Assembly: GCF_001611675.1 (NCBI RefSeq)
Contig: NZ_CP014766.1
Location: 1,922,001 to 1,986,000 of the forward strand
Source: Pontibacter akesuensis
GTDB taxonomy: Bacteria; Bacteroidota; Bacteroidia; Cytophagales; Hymenobacteraceae
Direction of reading: 5' to 3'
DNA: 64,000 nucleotides
Part shown: piece after piece, positions 44,480 through 53,021 of the stretch
Layout: every line of letters starts with the position of its first letter
How positions within the stretch are numbered: the first letter of the stretch is position 1
Translations under genes and position numbers: made by a program
The notes under the pieces: generated by a model
What the model saw: the letters and a program-made list of their open reading frames with translations, nothing else
Databases searched by the model: none
What the model was told of the DNA's origin: nothing

Positions 44480-45196
44480 ATGCTGGAAATAATTAAAAGC
44501 CTGCTGATTGCCTTTTTTGCCGTAGCCGTGCTGTTGCCGGTAATCCGCTATGCTTTTCGCCGCCTGTCGCCTGTCCGCTCGCTGGAAACGATGACAGCGG
44601 ATGAGGTGAAGTTCATTCAGAAGCGGGAGTTGCTGCTCACGATTGCCTATTTCTTCTTCGCCAGCGTTTTTGCCGTGTTCAGTGCCGGCATGCTGGCGCT
44701 GCTGGCCAGCATTCTGCATGCCTCCAAAGAGCATCTGCACGTGCTTACTCCTAACTTCAGGGCCTTTTTCGCTCCCGGACTGCTTATCGGCCTTACGCTG
44801 GCCCTGCTGCCGCTCCGGTTGGTGCAAAAAACACTGATGGGCCACGATTACGAGCTCTATAAAACCTACCTGGCCCAGAACGAAGGGCACCAGTCCAAGC
44901 GCATGTATGGCGTGCTGCTACTGCTGATGCTGGTGCTGTCGGGGGTAGTAGGTTGGTTTGCGCTGCGCTGGCACGTCACCATCGATGCGGAGCAGATGGA
45001 AGTTACGAACCTGCTGAACGAGCACCGCACCTACCAGATGCAGGACATTCAAAGCATCCATTACCTGGGGGCGGAGGGCGAGTACCTCGTAACGTTCGAT
45101 GACCAGACAAACGTAGACATGCGGTACCTGAAGCCCGTACAACTGGAGATGATTGCCATGCTTTCTCAGCAGTCGGGCAAGCGCGTGATCCGCTAG
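44480..45196 (+). CDS. Membrane protein of unknown function
   Basis: 238 residues with an N-terminal helix, two helices around residues 55-120 and another near 155. A soluble C-terminal half includes MQDIQSIHYLGAEGEYLVTFDDQTN, which resembles a PH-like strand pattern. No family recognised. Possible partner of the Mpo1-like protein, from gene order only. Confidence 0.7.
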   Translation: MLEIIKSLLIAFFAVAVLLPVIRYAFRRLSPVRSLETMTADEVKFIQKRELLLTIAYFFFASVFAVFSAGMLALLASILHASKEHLHVLTPNFRAFFAPGLLIGLTLALLPLRLVQKTLMGHDYELYKTYLAQNEGHQSKRMYGVLLLLMLVLSGVVGWFALRWHVTIDAEQMEVTNLLNEHRTYQMQDIQSIHYLGAEGEYLVTFDDQTNVDMRYLKPVQLEMIAMLSQQSGKRVIR

Positions 45197-45268
45197 TGCT
45201 GTAGGGCAGGCCTTACATCAAACCTAAGGACACAGAACCCGTGACTCTGAACTAAGTATAAAGTTTTG

Positions 45269-45276
45269 TATTTTTG
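45269..45276 (+). promoter_or_regulatory. fumC -7 box
   Basis: TATTTTTG fits TAnnTTTG and lies 40 bases before the fumC ATG. An AAGTATA motif sits just upstream at 45254. No clear -33 box at ideal spacing. Confidence 0.55.
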
Positions 45277-45316
45277 CCACAGACACCTATTCCTTTTAAC
45301 CAATAGATAAAACTAG

Positions 45317-46714
45317 ATGCAAGTTCGCGTAGAGAAAGACACGATGGGGCCTATCGAGGTGCCTGCAGACAAATATTGGGGCGCTCAGACACAGCGTTCA
45401 AAAGAGAACTTCACCATTGGCGGGCAGCAAATGCCGCAGGAGGTGATCGAAGCCTTTGCCATACTTAAGAAATCGGCCGCACAGGCAAACGCCGAATTGG
45501 GCGTGCTGGCGCAGGATAAGGCAGATATCATTTCGCAGGTGTGCGACGAGATACTTGATGGCCAGCTGAACGACCAGTTCCCGCTGGTAGTATGGCAGAC
45601 CGGATCGGGCACGCAGTCGAACATGAACGTGAACGAGGTGGTGGCCAACCGGGCGCACGTGGTGCTGGGCGGCGACCTGATGGACGAGAAAAAGAAGATC
45701 CACCCGAACGACGACGTGAACAAGTCGCAGTCGTCTAACGATACTTTCCCGACAGCCATGCACATTGCCGCTTACAAAAAAGTGGTGGAGCATACGCTGC
45801 CGATGATCAAAAAGCTACACGACACGCTGCAAAGCAAGTCGGAGGAGTTTATGGGTGTGGTTAAGATTGGCCGCACGCACCTGATGGACGCTACGCCGCT
45901 GACACTGGGCCAGGAGCTTTCTGGCTACGTGAAGCAGCTGGAGTACGGCATGAAGGCGCTAAGCAACACGCTCGATCACCTGAAAGACCTGGCACTTGGC
46001 GGCTCTGCCGTTGGTACGGGACTGAACACACCGGAAGGTTATGCTGAGCTGGTAGCCCAGAAGATATCCAAGTATGCGGGCCATGAATTCCGCACGGCAC
46101 CAAACAAGTTTGAGGCACTTGCCGCCCACGATGCGATGGTGGAAACCTCCGGCGCACTGAAGCAGCTGGCGGTAAGCCTGATGAAAATTGCGAACGATAT
46201 CCGTTTGCTGGCTTCCGGTCCACGCTCTGGTATCGCGGAGATCATGATCCCGGAAAACGAGCCAGGCTCTTCTATCATGCCGGGCAAGGTAAACCCAACT
46301 CAGGCCGAGGCCATGACGATGGTTTGCGCGCAGGTGATTGGTAACGACGTGGCGATTTCGGTAGGTGGCATGAACGGCCATTTCGAGCTGAACGTGTTTA
46401 AGCCGATGATGATTTACAACCTGCTGATGAGCGCCCAGCTGATTGGTGATGCCTGCGACTCGTTCGACAAGCATTGCGCGGTAGGCATTGAGCCAAACAC
46501 GGCCCGCATCAAAGAGAACCTGGAGAACTCGCTGATGCTGGTAACAGCCCTTAACCCACACATTGGTTACGACAACGCTGCTAAGATTGCGAAGAAAGCG
46601 CACAAGGAAGGCACTACGCTTCGCCAGGCGGCTATCGCGCTGGAGCTGCTCACCAACGAGCAGTACGACGAGTGGGTACGCCCAGAGGACATGATCGGCA
46701 GCTTGAAGAAATAG
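45317..46714 (+). CDS. fumC: Fumarate hydratase, class II
   Basis: Iron-independent fumarase converting fumarate to malate in the TCA cycle; a homotetramer. The 465 residues match FumC closely. Signatures are [14 protein letters not shown], the [13 protein letters not shown] substrate loop, [20 protein letters not shown] and the catalytic-loop motif [11 protein letters not shown] (near residue 320). It has its own -7 box and a strong terminator at 46770. It is a single-gene unit and its upstream end is clean. Confidence 0.98.
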   Translation: MQVRVEKDTMGPIEVPADKYWGAQTQRSKENFTIGGQQMPQEVIEAFAILKKSAAQANAELGVLAQDKADIISQVCDEILDGQLNDQFPLVVWQTGSGTQSNMNVNEVVANRAHVVLGGDLMDEKKKIHPNDDVNKSQSSNDTFPTAMHIAAYKKVVEHTLPMIKKLHDTLQSKSEEFMGVVKIGRTHLMDATPLTLGQELSGYVKQLEYGMKALSNTLDHLKDLALGGSAVGTGLNTPEGYAELVAQKISKYAGHEFRTAPNKFEALAAHDAMVETSGALKQLAVSLMKIANDIRLLASGPRSGIAEIMIPENEPGSSIMPGKVNPTQAEAMTMVCAQVIGNDVAISVGGMNGHFELNVFKPMMIYNLLMSAQLIGDACDSFDKHCAVGIEPNTARIKENLENSLMLVTALNPHIGYDNAAKIAKKAHKEGTTLRQAAIALELLTNEQYDEWVRPEDMIGSLKK

Positions 46715-46748
46715 ACGTTAGATTTTAAACGTTAGACACAGGATTTTA
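46713..46748. repeat. GACGTTAGATTTTAAACG repeat
   Basis: GACGTTAGATTTTAAACGTT sequence immediately after fumC. Related copies lie at 61865-61890 and, inverted, at 62083-62130. All three are next to terminator hairpins. Confidence 0.65.
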
Positions 46749-46769
46749 TACTTGTGTTTACAGATAAAG

Positions 46770-46799
46770 AAAAGGCAGCTCCTACGGGGGCTGCCTTTT
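46770..46799 (+). terminator. fumC terminator
   Basis: Stem AAAAGGCAGC/GCTGCCTTTT (46770-46779 with 46790-46799), followed by TTTGTTTA. It separates fumC from the AT-rich orphan gene. Confidence 0.85.
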
Positions 46800-46815
46800 T
46801 TGTTTATATTGTACT

Positions 46816-47688
46816 ATGGATACAGCCGAAAATAGAGATTTGCTAAAGCTTTACGAGGAAGTAAAAAGTAAAGGCACCTTCACATATCTTAGAGAATTAG
46901 AAAGCTTTAAGGATGGAGAATTCTATAAGTTCTACCTCTTCCTTAAAACAAATCGGCAAGTAATATCAATTCTTAAATACAATTACTATCAGCTTATCAA
47001 ATTAATTAACTACCACAATTCACCCGAGAACCAATCAAAAGTTTGGAATGAGATAAACCCTAGATATCGGTGGAAGCAGCAAAGGATAATTACAAGTCAA
47101 CTCTTTAACTATCTAACTAGTGTTTTTGCAACAGTAGATTATTCAAGAAGTAAACTAGCAAGATACATAGTACAGAATCCAGAGGTAGCTAACAACTTTA
47201 AATTAAGCATAGAAGTTTACTTTGATAAAAATCCACAACACAAGTTTATCCAAGATTTAAGAAATTTTACTAGTCATAATTCTTATTTAAGAGTAGCAAC
47301 TGAGATTAAATCCAAGAGCCATACTATTGAAGTAGAGCGAAATCTCTATTTGCTGAAGGAAGATCTGCTTAACTCAGATAAGTGGTCTAGTTTATCTAAA
47401 AATTTTATTAGCTCACTGGATAAAAAAATCTATATAATTGACACTATTGAATCTCACTTTCCATTATTTAAAGAGTTCCAAGATTGGACATATTTAGCTC
47501 TACTAAAAGTAGATCCAAAATTCACATTACACTTCAGAAATAAGCTACTAGATATGCTCGAGTTTGCAGAAAAGGTAAATATGGCTCGAACCTCACTTCC
47601 CTTCAACCATGCTTATATTAGATATCTAGACCTGATTATTAAGGAAAGTGCCAATAGGTGCAATAAGCAATTCAGGTATGCTTCCTAA
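46816..47688 (+). CDS. AT-rich orphan protein with HEPN-type Rx4H motif
   Basis: A 290-residue, mainly alpha-helical cytoplasmic protein, rich in Lys, Asn, Phe and Tyr. Its codons are strikingly AT-rich compared with every neighbour, so recent transfer is likely. Helices about 95-120 (SQLFNYLTSVFATVDYSRSK) precede KFIQDLRNFTSHNSYL. In this, Arg149-Asn150 and His154 form the RNxxxH pattern of HEPN ribonucleases, found in toxin-antitoxin, abortive-infection and Cas13 proteins. No antitoxin partner or nuclease lies adjacent. It starts 17 bases after the fumC terminator and is followed by repeat-rich DNA. HEPN membership is inference from one motif and helix content, not a proven family match. 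It could instead be a non-catalytic helical protein. Confidence 0.55.
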   Translation: MDTAENRDLLKLYEEVKSKGTFTYLRELESFKDGEFYKFYLFLKTNRQVISILKYNYYQLIKLINYHNSPENQSKVWNEINPRYRWKQQRIITSQLFNYLTSVFATVDYSRSKLARYIVQNPEVANNFKLSIEVYFDKNPQHKFIQDLRNFTSHNSYLRVATEIKSKSHTIEVERNLYLLKEDLLNSDKWSSLSKNFISSLDKKIYIIDTIESHFPLFKEFQDWTYLALLKVDPKFTLHFRNKLLDMLEFAEKVNMARTSLPFNHAYIRYLDLIIKESANRCNKQFRYAS

Positions 47689-48167
47689 TCCCGCTAGTTT
47701 AGCGCCAGCGCAAATTGTGGTTATACTTATAGCCAGTTTGTAACTGGCGTTCGCCGTACTTGTACTTTCGCAAGTTGAAAACTTGCTGCCACACTTCCCC
47801 ACATTTACCGCTACAAGCCTTACCCTGTTCCGATTCTTTTTCAGATTTGGCCTTTTTAGGATGAGCAGCACCAAAGGTGGTTTAAGATTATCCCCTTGAG
47901 GACAAGTGAGAACGAGAGTTCGAGACTTGCGAGTATTACTCAATAGGGGTGTTTACACCTGCAGATTCTCCAGTTTCTGCTCAGAAAAGCGGTCTGCTCC
48001 GTAGCTTTACACCCCTGTAGTCCCCTCAAGGGGACAATTCTTCTAAATAAGGGCTTTTTCCACAAAAGACATGCAACAGGATAAAGTCAGGAACTCGCGC
48101 CAGCAATAGCAGCAAAGGCCAATCAGAACATTGTACTTCGCAGTAAAAACCCAATGCCTTAAATCTT
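47689..48167. other. 479-base repeat-rich intergenic region
   Basis: Contains TATACTT (47722), a small CCAGTTTGTAACTGG palindrome (47733-47747), a CGCAAGTTGAAAACTTGC palindrome (47769-47786) and a 34-base unit at 48009-48042 that recurs at 54896-54928. Reading frames here are only frames through repeats. Confidence 0.65.
48009..48042. repeat. TAGTCCCCTCAAGGGGAC dispersed element
   Basis: A 34-base unit centred on the palindrome GTCCCCTCAAGGGGAC. A copy with the same flanks lies at 54896-54928, and a partial relative is at 47889-47905. Confidence 0.75.
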
Positions 48168-48908
48168 CTACTGCTTTCCAGCCGGTTTCAGCAAAATCTC
48201 ATTTACATTAGCGTGAGCTGGCAGCGTAAGCGCATAAAGTATAGAGTCCGCAATGTCTTCCGGCTCCAGCTTCGACTCGCCATTGCCCCAATCCATATCG
48301 CTTAGCAACTCTTTGTCCGTTACAGACTCCCGCAGATCGGTGTTAACTGTGCCGGGCTCAACAGACGTGATGCGTATATTGTAGTCCGGGGAAAGCTCCA
48401 TCCGTAGCCCTTCTGAAAGCGCAATGATAGCGGCTTTGGTGGCTCCGTACACAGCTCCGCCGCGGTACATCACCCGTCCATCAATAGAAGCCATGTTCAC
48501 AATGTGGCCGCTCTTGTTTTTGATCATGGTCGGGAGCACCGCGTAAACAGTTTTCAAAATACCCTTCAGGTTTACGTCTACCATCTTCTCCCATTCTTCC
48601 AGGTGGCGGTTCTTCATGTAGGAGAGGGGCATCAGGCCGGCGCTGTTCACCAGGATATCGATTGTGCCATACTTGTCCAGCGCGGTTTGAACCATGGCTT
48701 CCACCTGATCCAGATTCGTTACGTCTGTTTCAGCTATAGCGGCTTCACCACCCCTGCTTTCTATTTCCTGCTTCACTTCTTCCAGGTCGTCAGTATGGCG
48801 TGCTGCCAGTACTACTTTGGCCCCTGCTTCCGCCAGTGCCTTTGCGGTGGCTTTCCCTATCCCTTGCGACGCTCCGGTTACAATGGCTACTTTGTTAGTT
48901 AGCTTCAT
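48168..48908 (-). CDS. SDR-family NAD(P)-dependent oxidoreductase
   Basis: A 246-residue classical short-chain dehydrogenase. TGASQGIGKATA is the cofactor motif. ILVNSAGLMPLSYM carries NSAG in place of NNAG. The catalytic Ser lies in NMASIDG and the pair in YGATKAA (Tyr and Lys). The family includes oxidoreductases acting on alcohols and sugars. No close gene partner clarifies the substrate. It differs from the stress-type SDR at 28590, having no N-terminal extension. A TATACTT lies 35 bases upstream (48943). Confidence 0.88.
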   Translation of the reverse strand: MKLTNKVAIVTGASQGIGKATAKALAEAGAKVVLAARHTDDLEEVKQEIESRGGEAAIAETDVTNLDQVEAMVQTALDKYGTIDILVNSAGLMPLSYMKNRHLEEWEKMVDVNLKGILKTVYAVLPTMIKNKSGHIVNMASIDGRVMYRGGAVYGATKAAIIALSEGLRMELSPDYNIRITSVEPGTVNTDLRESVTDKELLSDMDWGNGESKLEPEDIADSILYALTLPAHANVNEILLKPAGKQ

Positions 48909-49014
48909 AGTTCTCTTTGTTTCGTAGTTTCGTAAAGCTTTTTATACTTGTCGCTGGAGAAGGGGGTTATTTCAGGACCGCAAGATCTGCACATTTTTAC
49001 ACCCTGCGCCTGCT

Positions 49015-49022
49015 TACCTTTG
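49015..49022 (+). promoter_or_regulatory. Candidate -7 box of the AraC-type regulator
   Basis: TACCTTTG fits the Bacteroidota -7 consensus and lies 20 bases before the ATG at 49042. A -33 box is not clear. Confidence 0.5.
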
Positions 49023-49041
49023 GTTTAAATACTTGAAGGCC

Positions 49042-49860
49042 ATGTTACATTCTGTTCTAGCATACATCAACAGCCACCTGGACGAGAACATCTCGCTCGA
49101 CGAGCTGGCAAAGGTAACGGGCTACTCGCCTTACCACCTGCACCGCAAGCTGAAAGAGGAGCTGCAGGAGCCCATTGGCGGATTTATTGTGAGGCAGCGC
49201 ATGCAAACGGCGGCTTACCTGCTGTGCCTCACCGAGCTTCCTGTTTCCGAGATAGGCCTGCTGGTAGGGTATGAGAACGACAGCGCCTTCAGCAGGGCGT
49301 TTAAAAGCACCATGGGCGCTACGCCCAAAGCTTTCCGGAAGCAGCAGGATGTGCACAGCAAGGATTTGCAGCAGGCCCAGTATGTATCGCTCAAATGCGA
49401 GGTAGTGCGCCTGCCGGAGCAGCAGGCAATCGTTTTCCCCAGCATTGGCAACTACTTCTCCAGAGACATTTACAAAGTATGGGACAAGGTGAAAAGCTTT
49501 ATCGAGAGCGAAAACCTGACACCAGCTGACTTCATCTTTATGGGCGTGCTCCACGACTGCCAGAACGTGAACCCACAGAGCCTCTGCCGTTACGACGCTG
49601 CCATCATTTGCAAGAAGGATACAAAGCTGAACGTCAACAAGAATTTCATCACCACACTCCCCGGCGGAAAATTTGCCAAGTACAGGTTCTGCTGCCCTGT
49701 GACAGAATACGCCAACATTGGCGGGCTCATAAACAGCCACCTGCAGCACGAGGCGCACCAGAAGCACGCTTATGGCATTTCGTATTTCCGGTTTCAGACG
49801 CTGCCTACCCACGACACAGCAGATAATTTATTTATAGAGTGGTTTATTCCGATTAACTAA
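49042..49860 (+). CDS. AraC-family regulator with GyrI-like effector domain
   Basis: 272 residues. N-terminal AraC-type double helix-turn-helix (about 1-105): ISLDELAKVTGYSPYHLHRK and LPVSEIGLLVGYENDSAFSRAF. The C-terminal half (about 110-272) matches the GyrI-like/effector-binding small-molecule domain (VRLPEQQAIVFPSIGNYF, YGISYFRFQTLPTHDTADN). The ATG at 49042 is preferred; a TTG three codons upstream is also in frame. The adjacent membrane protein gene is 13 bases downstream, so this regulator may control it. Such proteins often answer toxic organic ligands. Confidence 0.88.
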   Translation: MLHSVLAYINSHLDENISLDELAKVTGYSPYHLHRKLKEELQEPIGGFIVRQRMQTAAYLLCLTELPVSEIGLLVGYENDSAFSRAFKSTMGATPKAFRKQQDVHSKDLQQAQYVSLKCEVVRLPEQQAIVFPSIGNYFSRDIYKVWDKVKSFIESENLTPADFIFMGVLHDCQNVNPQSLCRYDAAIICKKDTKLNVNKNFITTLPGGKFAKYRFCCPVTEYANIGGLINSHLQHEAHQKHAYGISYFRFQTLPTHDTADNLFIEWFIPIN

Positions 49861-49873
49861 ACAAAATACAACG

Positions 49874-50554
49874 ATGAAAAAGAGAATTGTAAGCTGCCTG
49901 AGCATTATCGGGCTGGCAGGGCTGGTCTTTGCCTTTGGTGACCTGTTGATTCCACAGGAAAACGTAATTTTTGAGGCGGCACAACGCCCGCAGGCATTCG
50001 CTGAACTGGTGACATCCTCTAACTACTCTATTTGGGCTGCAAGGGGATTGGTGGGCGTGCTGATGGAGATGATCGGCACCGTGGGTTTATACTTGTACCT
50101 GCAGCAAACGAAGGCAGAGCGCCTGGCCTTCTACGGGCTGCTGCTCACGCTCACGCACCACATTTTAGGAGTAGGTGTTTTTGCCCTGGCCATCTTCCTG
50201 TTCCCGGCAGTGGGCGAGATGGTGCTGGCGGGGCAGCCGGAAGCTGTGCGCTTCGCCACCATGGATGGCGCATTAGGTGCCTTTATGGGAGCCTCCCTGG
50301 TGTCTACACTGGCAGGCCTGGCCCTAATGGCGGTAGCTATCTGGAGGAGCGGCATACTTCCAAAATGGTCGGGCTGGCTGGTGTTCCTGGGCTTTGCACT
50401 TGTACCAGTGCCCAGCGTAGCGCTGCAGTTTTTCACCAACATCCTGTGGGGCACCGCCTACTTTTGGATGGCCTATACGGTGTACAGAAACTGTAGCGAG
50501 CAGCAAGCGTCGGAAGAGAAGCCAGCAGGCCAGCTGATCGGCAGCAAGGCGTGA
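49874..50554 (+). CDS. Six-helix membrane protein (DUF4386-like)
   Basis: 226 residues with an N-terminal signal anchor and about six membrane helices (IVSCLSIIGLAGLVFAFGDL through ILWGTAYFWMAYTVY). It fits the DUF4386 type of membrane protein often encoded beside AraC-type regulators. No conserved catalytic pattern. It ends in a short charged tail and is followed by a terminator (50580-50607). Confidence 0.75.
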   Translation: MKKRIVSCLSIIGLAGLVFAFGDLLIPQENVIFEAAQRPQAFAELVTSSNYSIWAARGLVGVLMEMIGTVGLYLYLQQTKAERLAFYGLLLTLTHHILGVGVFALAIFLFPAVGEMVLAGQPEAVRFATMDGALGAFMGASLVSTLAGLALMAVAIWRSGILPKWSGWLVFLGFALVPVPSVALQFFTNILWGTAYFWMAYTVYRNCSEQQASEEKPAGQLIGSKA

Positions 50555-50579
50555 GCACTGTAGCTAATGAAACAGTAAA

Positions 50580-50607
50580 AAAAGCAGCCTTTGCCGGGGC
50601 TGCTTTT
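50580..50607 (+). terminator. Terminator of the AraC-membrane protein unit
   Basis: Stem AAAAGCAGCC/GGCTGCTTTT (50580-50589 with 50598-50607) followed by CCTTTTTTTG. Confidence 0.83.
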
Positions 50608-50677
50608 CCTTTTTTTGAGTAGCTTGAAGAGACATACTTATGCGCGTGTATTAGTACGCTTTTCAGAAATAGCCCCT

Positions 50678-51157
50678 ATGGAAAATCTCTTGGTTGACAA
50701 AAAGTACCTGCTGGAGAAGTTCCCCGGCAAAGGCGGCTGGACCTGTGCAGCGATACCTGAGATCGCGCCGGACAAGCATGCGTATTTTGGCTGGGTGCGG
50801 GTAAAGGGCCGCATAGACAGCTATGAGCTAAAGAGCTTCCACCTGATGCCGATGGGCAACGGACAGCTTTTTCTGCCGGTAAAGGCAGAGGTTCGGAAGA
50901 AGCTAAAGAAACAGGCCGGGGATTGGGTGCAGGTAACCTTATACTTAGATAGCACGCCCCAGGAGGTACCGGAAGAGCTGCTGCTGTGCCTACAAGACGA
51001 GCCGCTTGCGCACGAGCAGTTCCTGAAGTGTACTCAGCGTGAACAAAAAGACTACATCGACTGGATATATAACGCTAAGACAGATGATTTGAAAGTACAG
51101 CGTATTGTGCAGACGATTCAAAAGCTACTGAGCGCCCAAGAGCTGCACCGGAAGTAA
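50678..51157 (+). CDS. DUF1905/YdeI-type small protein
   Basis: 159 residues from the ATG at 50678. The first 95 residues match DUF1905 (FPGKGGWTCAAIPEI, YFGWVRVKGRIDSYELKSFHL, FLPVKAEVRKKLKKQAGDWV). The rest is a YdeI/OmpD-associated-like helical tail (LKCTQREQKDYIDWIYNAKT). It is cytoplasmic, role unknown. It is followed by a GNAT gene after a TATACTT-bearing gap (51181). Confidence 0.8.
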   Translation: MENLLVDKKYLLEKFPGKGGWTCAAIPEIAPDKHAYFGWVRVKGRIDSYELKSFHLMPMGNGQLFLPVKAEVRKKLKKQAGDWVQVTLYLDSTPQEVPEELLLCLQDEPLAHEQFLKCTQREQKDYIDWIYNAKTDDLKVQRIVQTIQKLLSAQELHRK

Positions 51158-51220
51158 CACCACAACAAACAAACACAGGCAAGTATAGCTGTTTCAGGCT
51201 TACTGCATTCGCCTTTAAGC

Positions 51221-51751
51221 ATGGAGCACATCAGATTAACAGACGCCTCGCACAGACTTTTCGAGAAGGCTTGGGCGCTGTATGAACAGGCATTTCCTCT
51301 GGAAGAACGTCGCCCTTTGCCCTGGCAGGCTGAAGTTATGGCTCATGTTGATTATCATTTTGAGCTTATACTTCAAAACGAGGAGCTGGTGGGCATTCTG
51401 CTCTGGTGGGGCTTTGAAGATGTGCGTTTCCTGGAGCATTTTGCTACTGCTCCGGCTTTGCGAGGCAAGGGATATGGCAGTCGCATGCTGCTAGACTTTC
51501 TAAACCGCGATGCGCGCCCTGTGCTACTGGAGGTAGAGCCTCCCGAGAGCGAGGTCAACCGCCGCCGCATTACATTTTATGAGCAAACTGGCTTTTGCCT
51601 GAACCAGCACTTTTACCAGCAGCCTCCTTACCACCAGGGGCAGCAGCCCTTAACGTTGCTGCTTATGTCTTATCCGAACCCTATTACTGCCGAAGAGACG
51701 GCTACATTTGTGCGCCTGCACCACCCGCTCATTTATCGGACAGGACTGTAG
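51221..51751 (+). CDS. GNAT-family N-acetyltransferase
   Basis: A 176-residue acetyl-CoA-dependent acetyltransferase. The pyrophosphate-binding motif A is FATAPALRGKGYGSRMLLDFL. The following strand, ARPVLLEVEPPESEVNRR, carries the usual EVE pattern. Substrate unknown. Closely linked to the DUF1905 gene, but probably not co-functional. Confidence 0.85.
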   Translation: MEHIRLTDASHRLFEKAWALYEQAFPLEERRPLPWQAEVMAHVDYHFELILQNEELVGILLWWGFEDVRFLEHFATAPALRGKGYGSRMLLDFLNRDARPVLLEVEPPESEVNRRRITFYEQTGFCLNQHFYQQPPYHQGQQPLTLLLMSYPNPITAEETATFVRLHHPLIYRTGL

Positions 51752-51831
51752 GCAGCTTGTTTTTCTCTTGAGGCTTTTCCGCTTTACCTGTTTTATGGCC
51801 GCTCCTGACTTATACAGTAGCTGCTTATACT

Positions 51832-51839
51832 TATATTTG
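51832..51839 (+). promoter_or_regulatory. rlmF -7 box
   Basis: TATATTTG fits TAnnTTTG. It overlaps the end of a TATACTT motif (51826-51832), 55 bases before the rlmF ATG. No good -33 box. Confidence 0.45.
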
Positions 51840-51894
51840 TGCTGTTACTATTCGTAGTCTGATCTGATGCTCCAATTCAGACTTTTATACCGCC

Positions 51895-52863
51895 ATGCCA
51901 CCTAAAAAGAAAATTCACCCAGAAGAAAAGCCAGGCCTGCACCCGCGCAATAGGCATCGGGCGCGATACGATTTCGAGCAACTGGTGGCAAGTTGTCCGG
52001 CGCTGAAGCCTTTTGTGCAGGTGAATGCCTACGGAGATGATTCGGTTGACTTCTTTGATCCGAAGGCGGTCATCATGCTGAACAAGGCGTTGCTGGCGCA
52101 CTTCTACGGCATTCAGAATTGGGATATTCCGGCAGGCTACCTTTGTCCGCCTATACCTGGCCGCGCCGATTACATCCATCATGCCGCCGACTTGCTGGCT
52201 GTTGCCAACCAAGGGCAAGTACCAACGGGCAGCAACGTCAGCTGCCTGGATGTGGGCGTGGGGGCAAGCTGTGTATATCCCATCATCGGGAACAAGGAGT
52301 ATGGCTGGAGTTTTATTGGGGCTGATATTGACCCGGTTTCCATTGCCTCGTCCGGCAAAATAGTGGATGCGAACCCTGCGCTTAAAGGAAAGGTGGAATT
52401 GCGGCTGCAAAAGAACCCGCAGGATATTTTCAGAGGGATTATCCAAAAAGAGGAGCGGTTTGACCTAACGGTTTGTAACCCGCCGTTTCATGCATCGTTG
52501 GCAGAGGCACAGGCAGGCACGGTGCGTAAAGTATCAAACCTGAAGCAGCAGAAAGTAGCCAAACCAATTCTTAACTTCGGAGGGCAGCAGGCAGAGCTGT
52601 GGAGCCCGGGAGGGGAGCGGCGTTTTGTGGCGGACATGGTTTACCAGAGCCGGCAGTTTGCCACGTCCTGCTTCTGGTTTACGACGCTGGTATCGAAACA
52701 AACGAACCTGAAAAGCACCTACCAGGCACTAAAGCAGGCAGAAGCGCTGGAGGTGAAAACAATTCCGATGAGCCAGGGAAACAAAACCAGCCGCCTCGTA
52801 GCGTGGACATTCCTGAACCAGGCGCAGCAACAGGAATGGGTAAAGACCCGGTGGGACAGCTAA
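51895..52863 (+). CDS. rlmF: 23S rRNA (adenine-1618 N6) methyltransferase
   Basis: Methylates A1618 of 23S rRNA. The 322 residues contain the RlmF core: the SAM-binding CLDVGVGASCVYPIIGNKEY and the catalytic N6-adenine motif CNPPFHASLAEA. The N-terminal LHPRNRHRARYDFEQLVASC and the C-terminal SRLVAWTFLNQAQQQEW also fit. A clear single-gene unit, with a -7 box at 51832. Confidence 0.95.
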   Translation: MPPKKKIHPEEKPGLHPRNRHRARYDFEQLVASCPALKPFVQVNAYGDDSVDFFDPKAVIMLNKALLAHFYGIQNWDIPAGYLCPPIPGRADYIHHAADLLAVANQGQVPTGSNVSCLDVGVGASCVYPIIGNKEYGWSFIGADIDPVSIASSGKIVDANPALKGKVELRLQKNPQDIFRGIIQKEERFDLTVCNPPFHASLAEAQAGTVRKVSNLKQQKVAKPILNFGGQQAELWSPGGERRFVADMVYQSRQFATSCFWFTTLVSKQTNLKSTYQALKQAEALEVKTIPMSQGNKTSRLVAWTFLNQAQQQEWVKTRWDS

Positions 52864-53021
52864 CAAGTAATTTATACTTGTAGCCCCGCCATGTTTTGCA
52901 CCATCAGACCTTTGTTGTACTAGCGATGTTGCCGAGAAAGCCTTAATTTTCTGCCTTCTAAAGTATAAATCCAGCCATCAACAACCACTACAGCCTTACA
53001 CCCCGCCAAAGAGCCCTCACC

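Noticed and set aside
47626-47943. 105-residue minus-strand open frame past the HEPN-like gene
   Set aside because: Runs through dispersed repeats, overlaps the HEPN-like gene end and shows no coding features.
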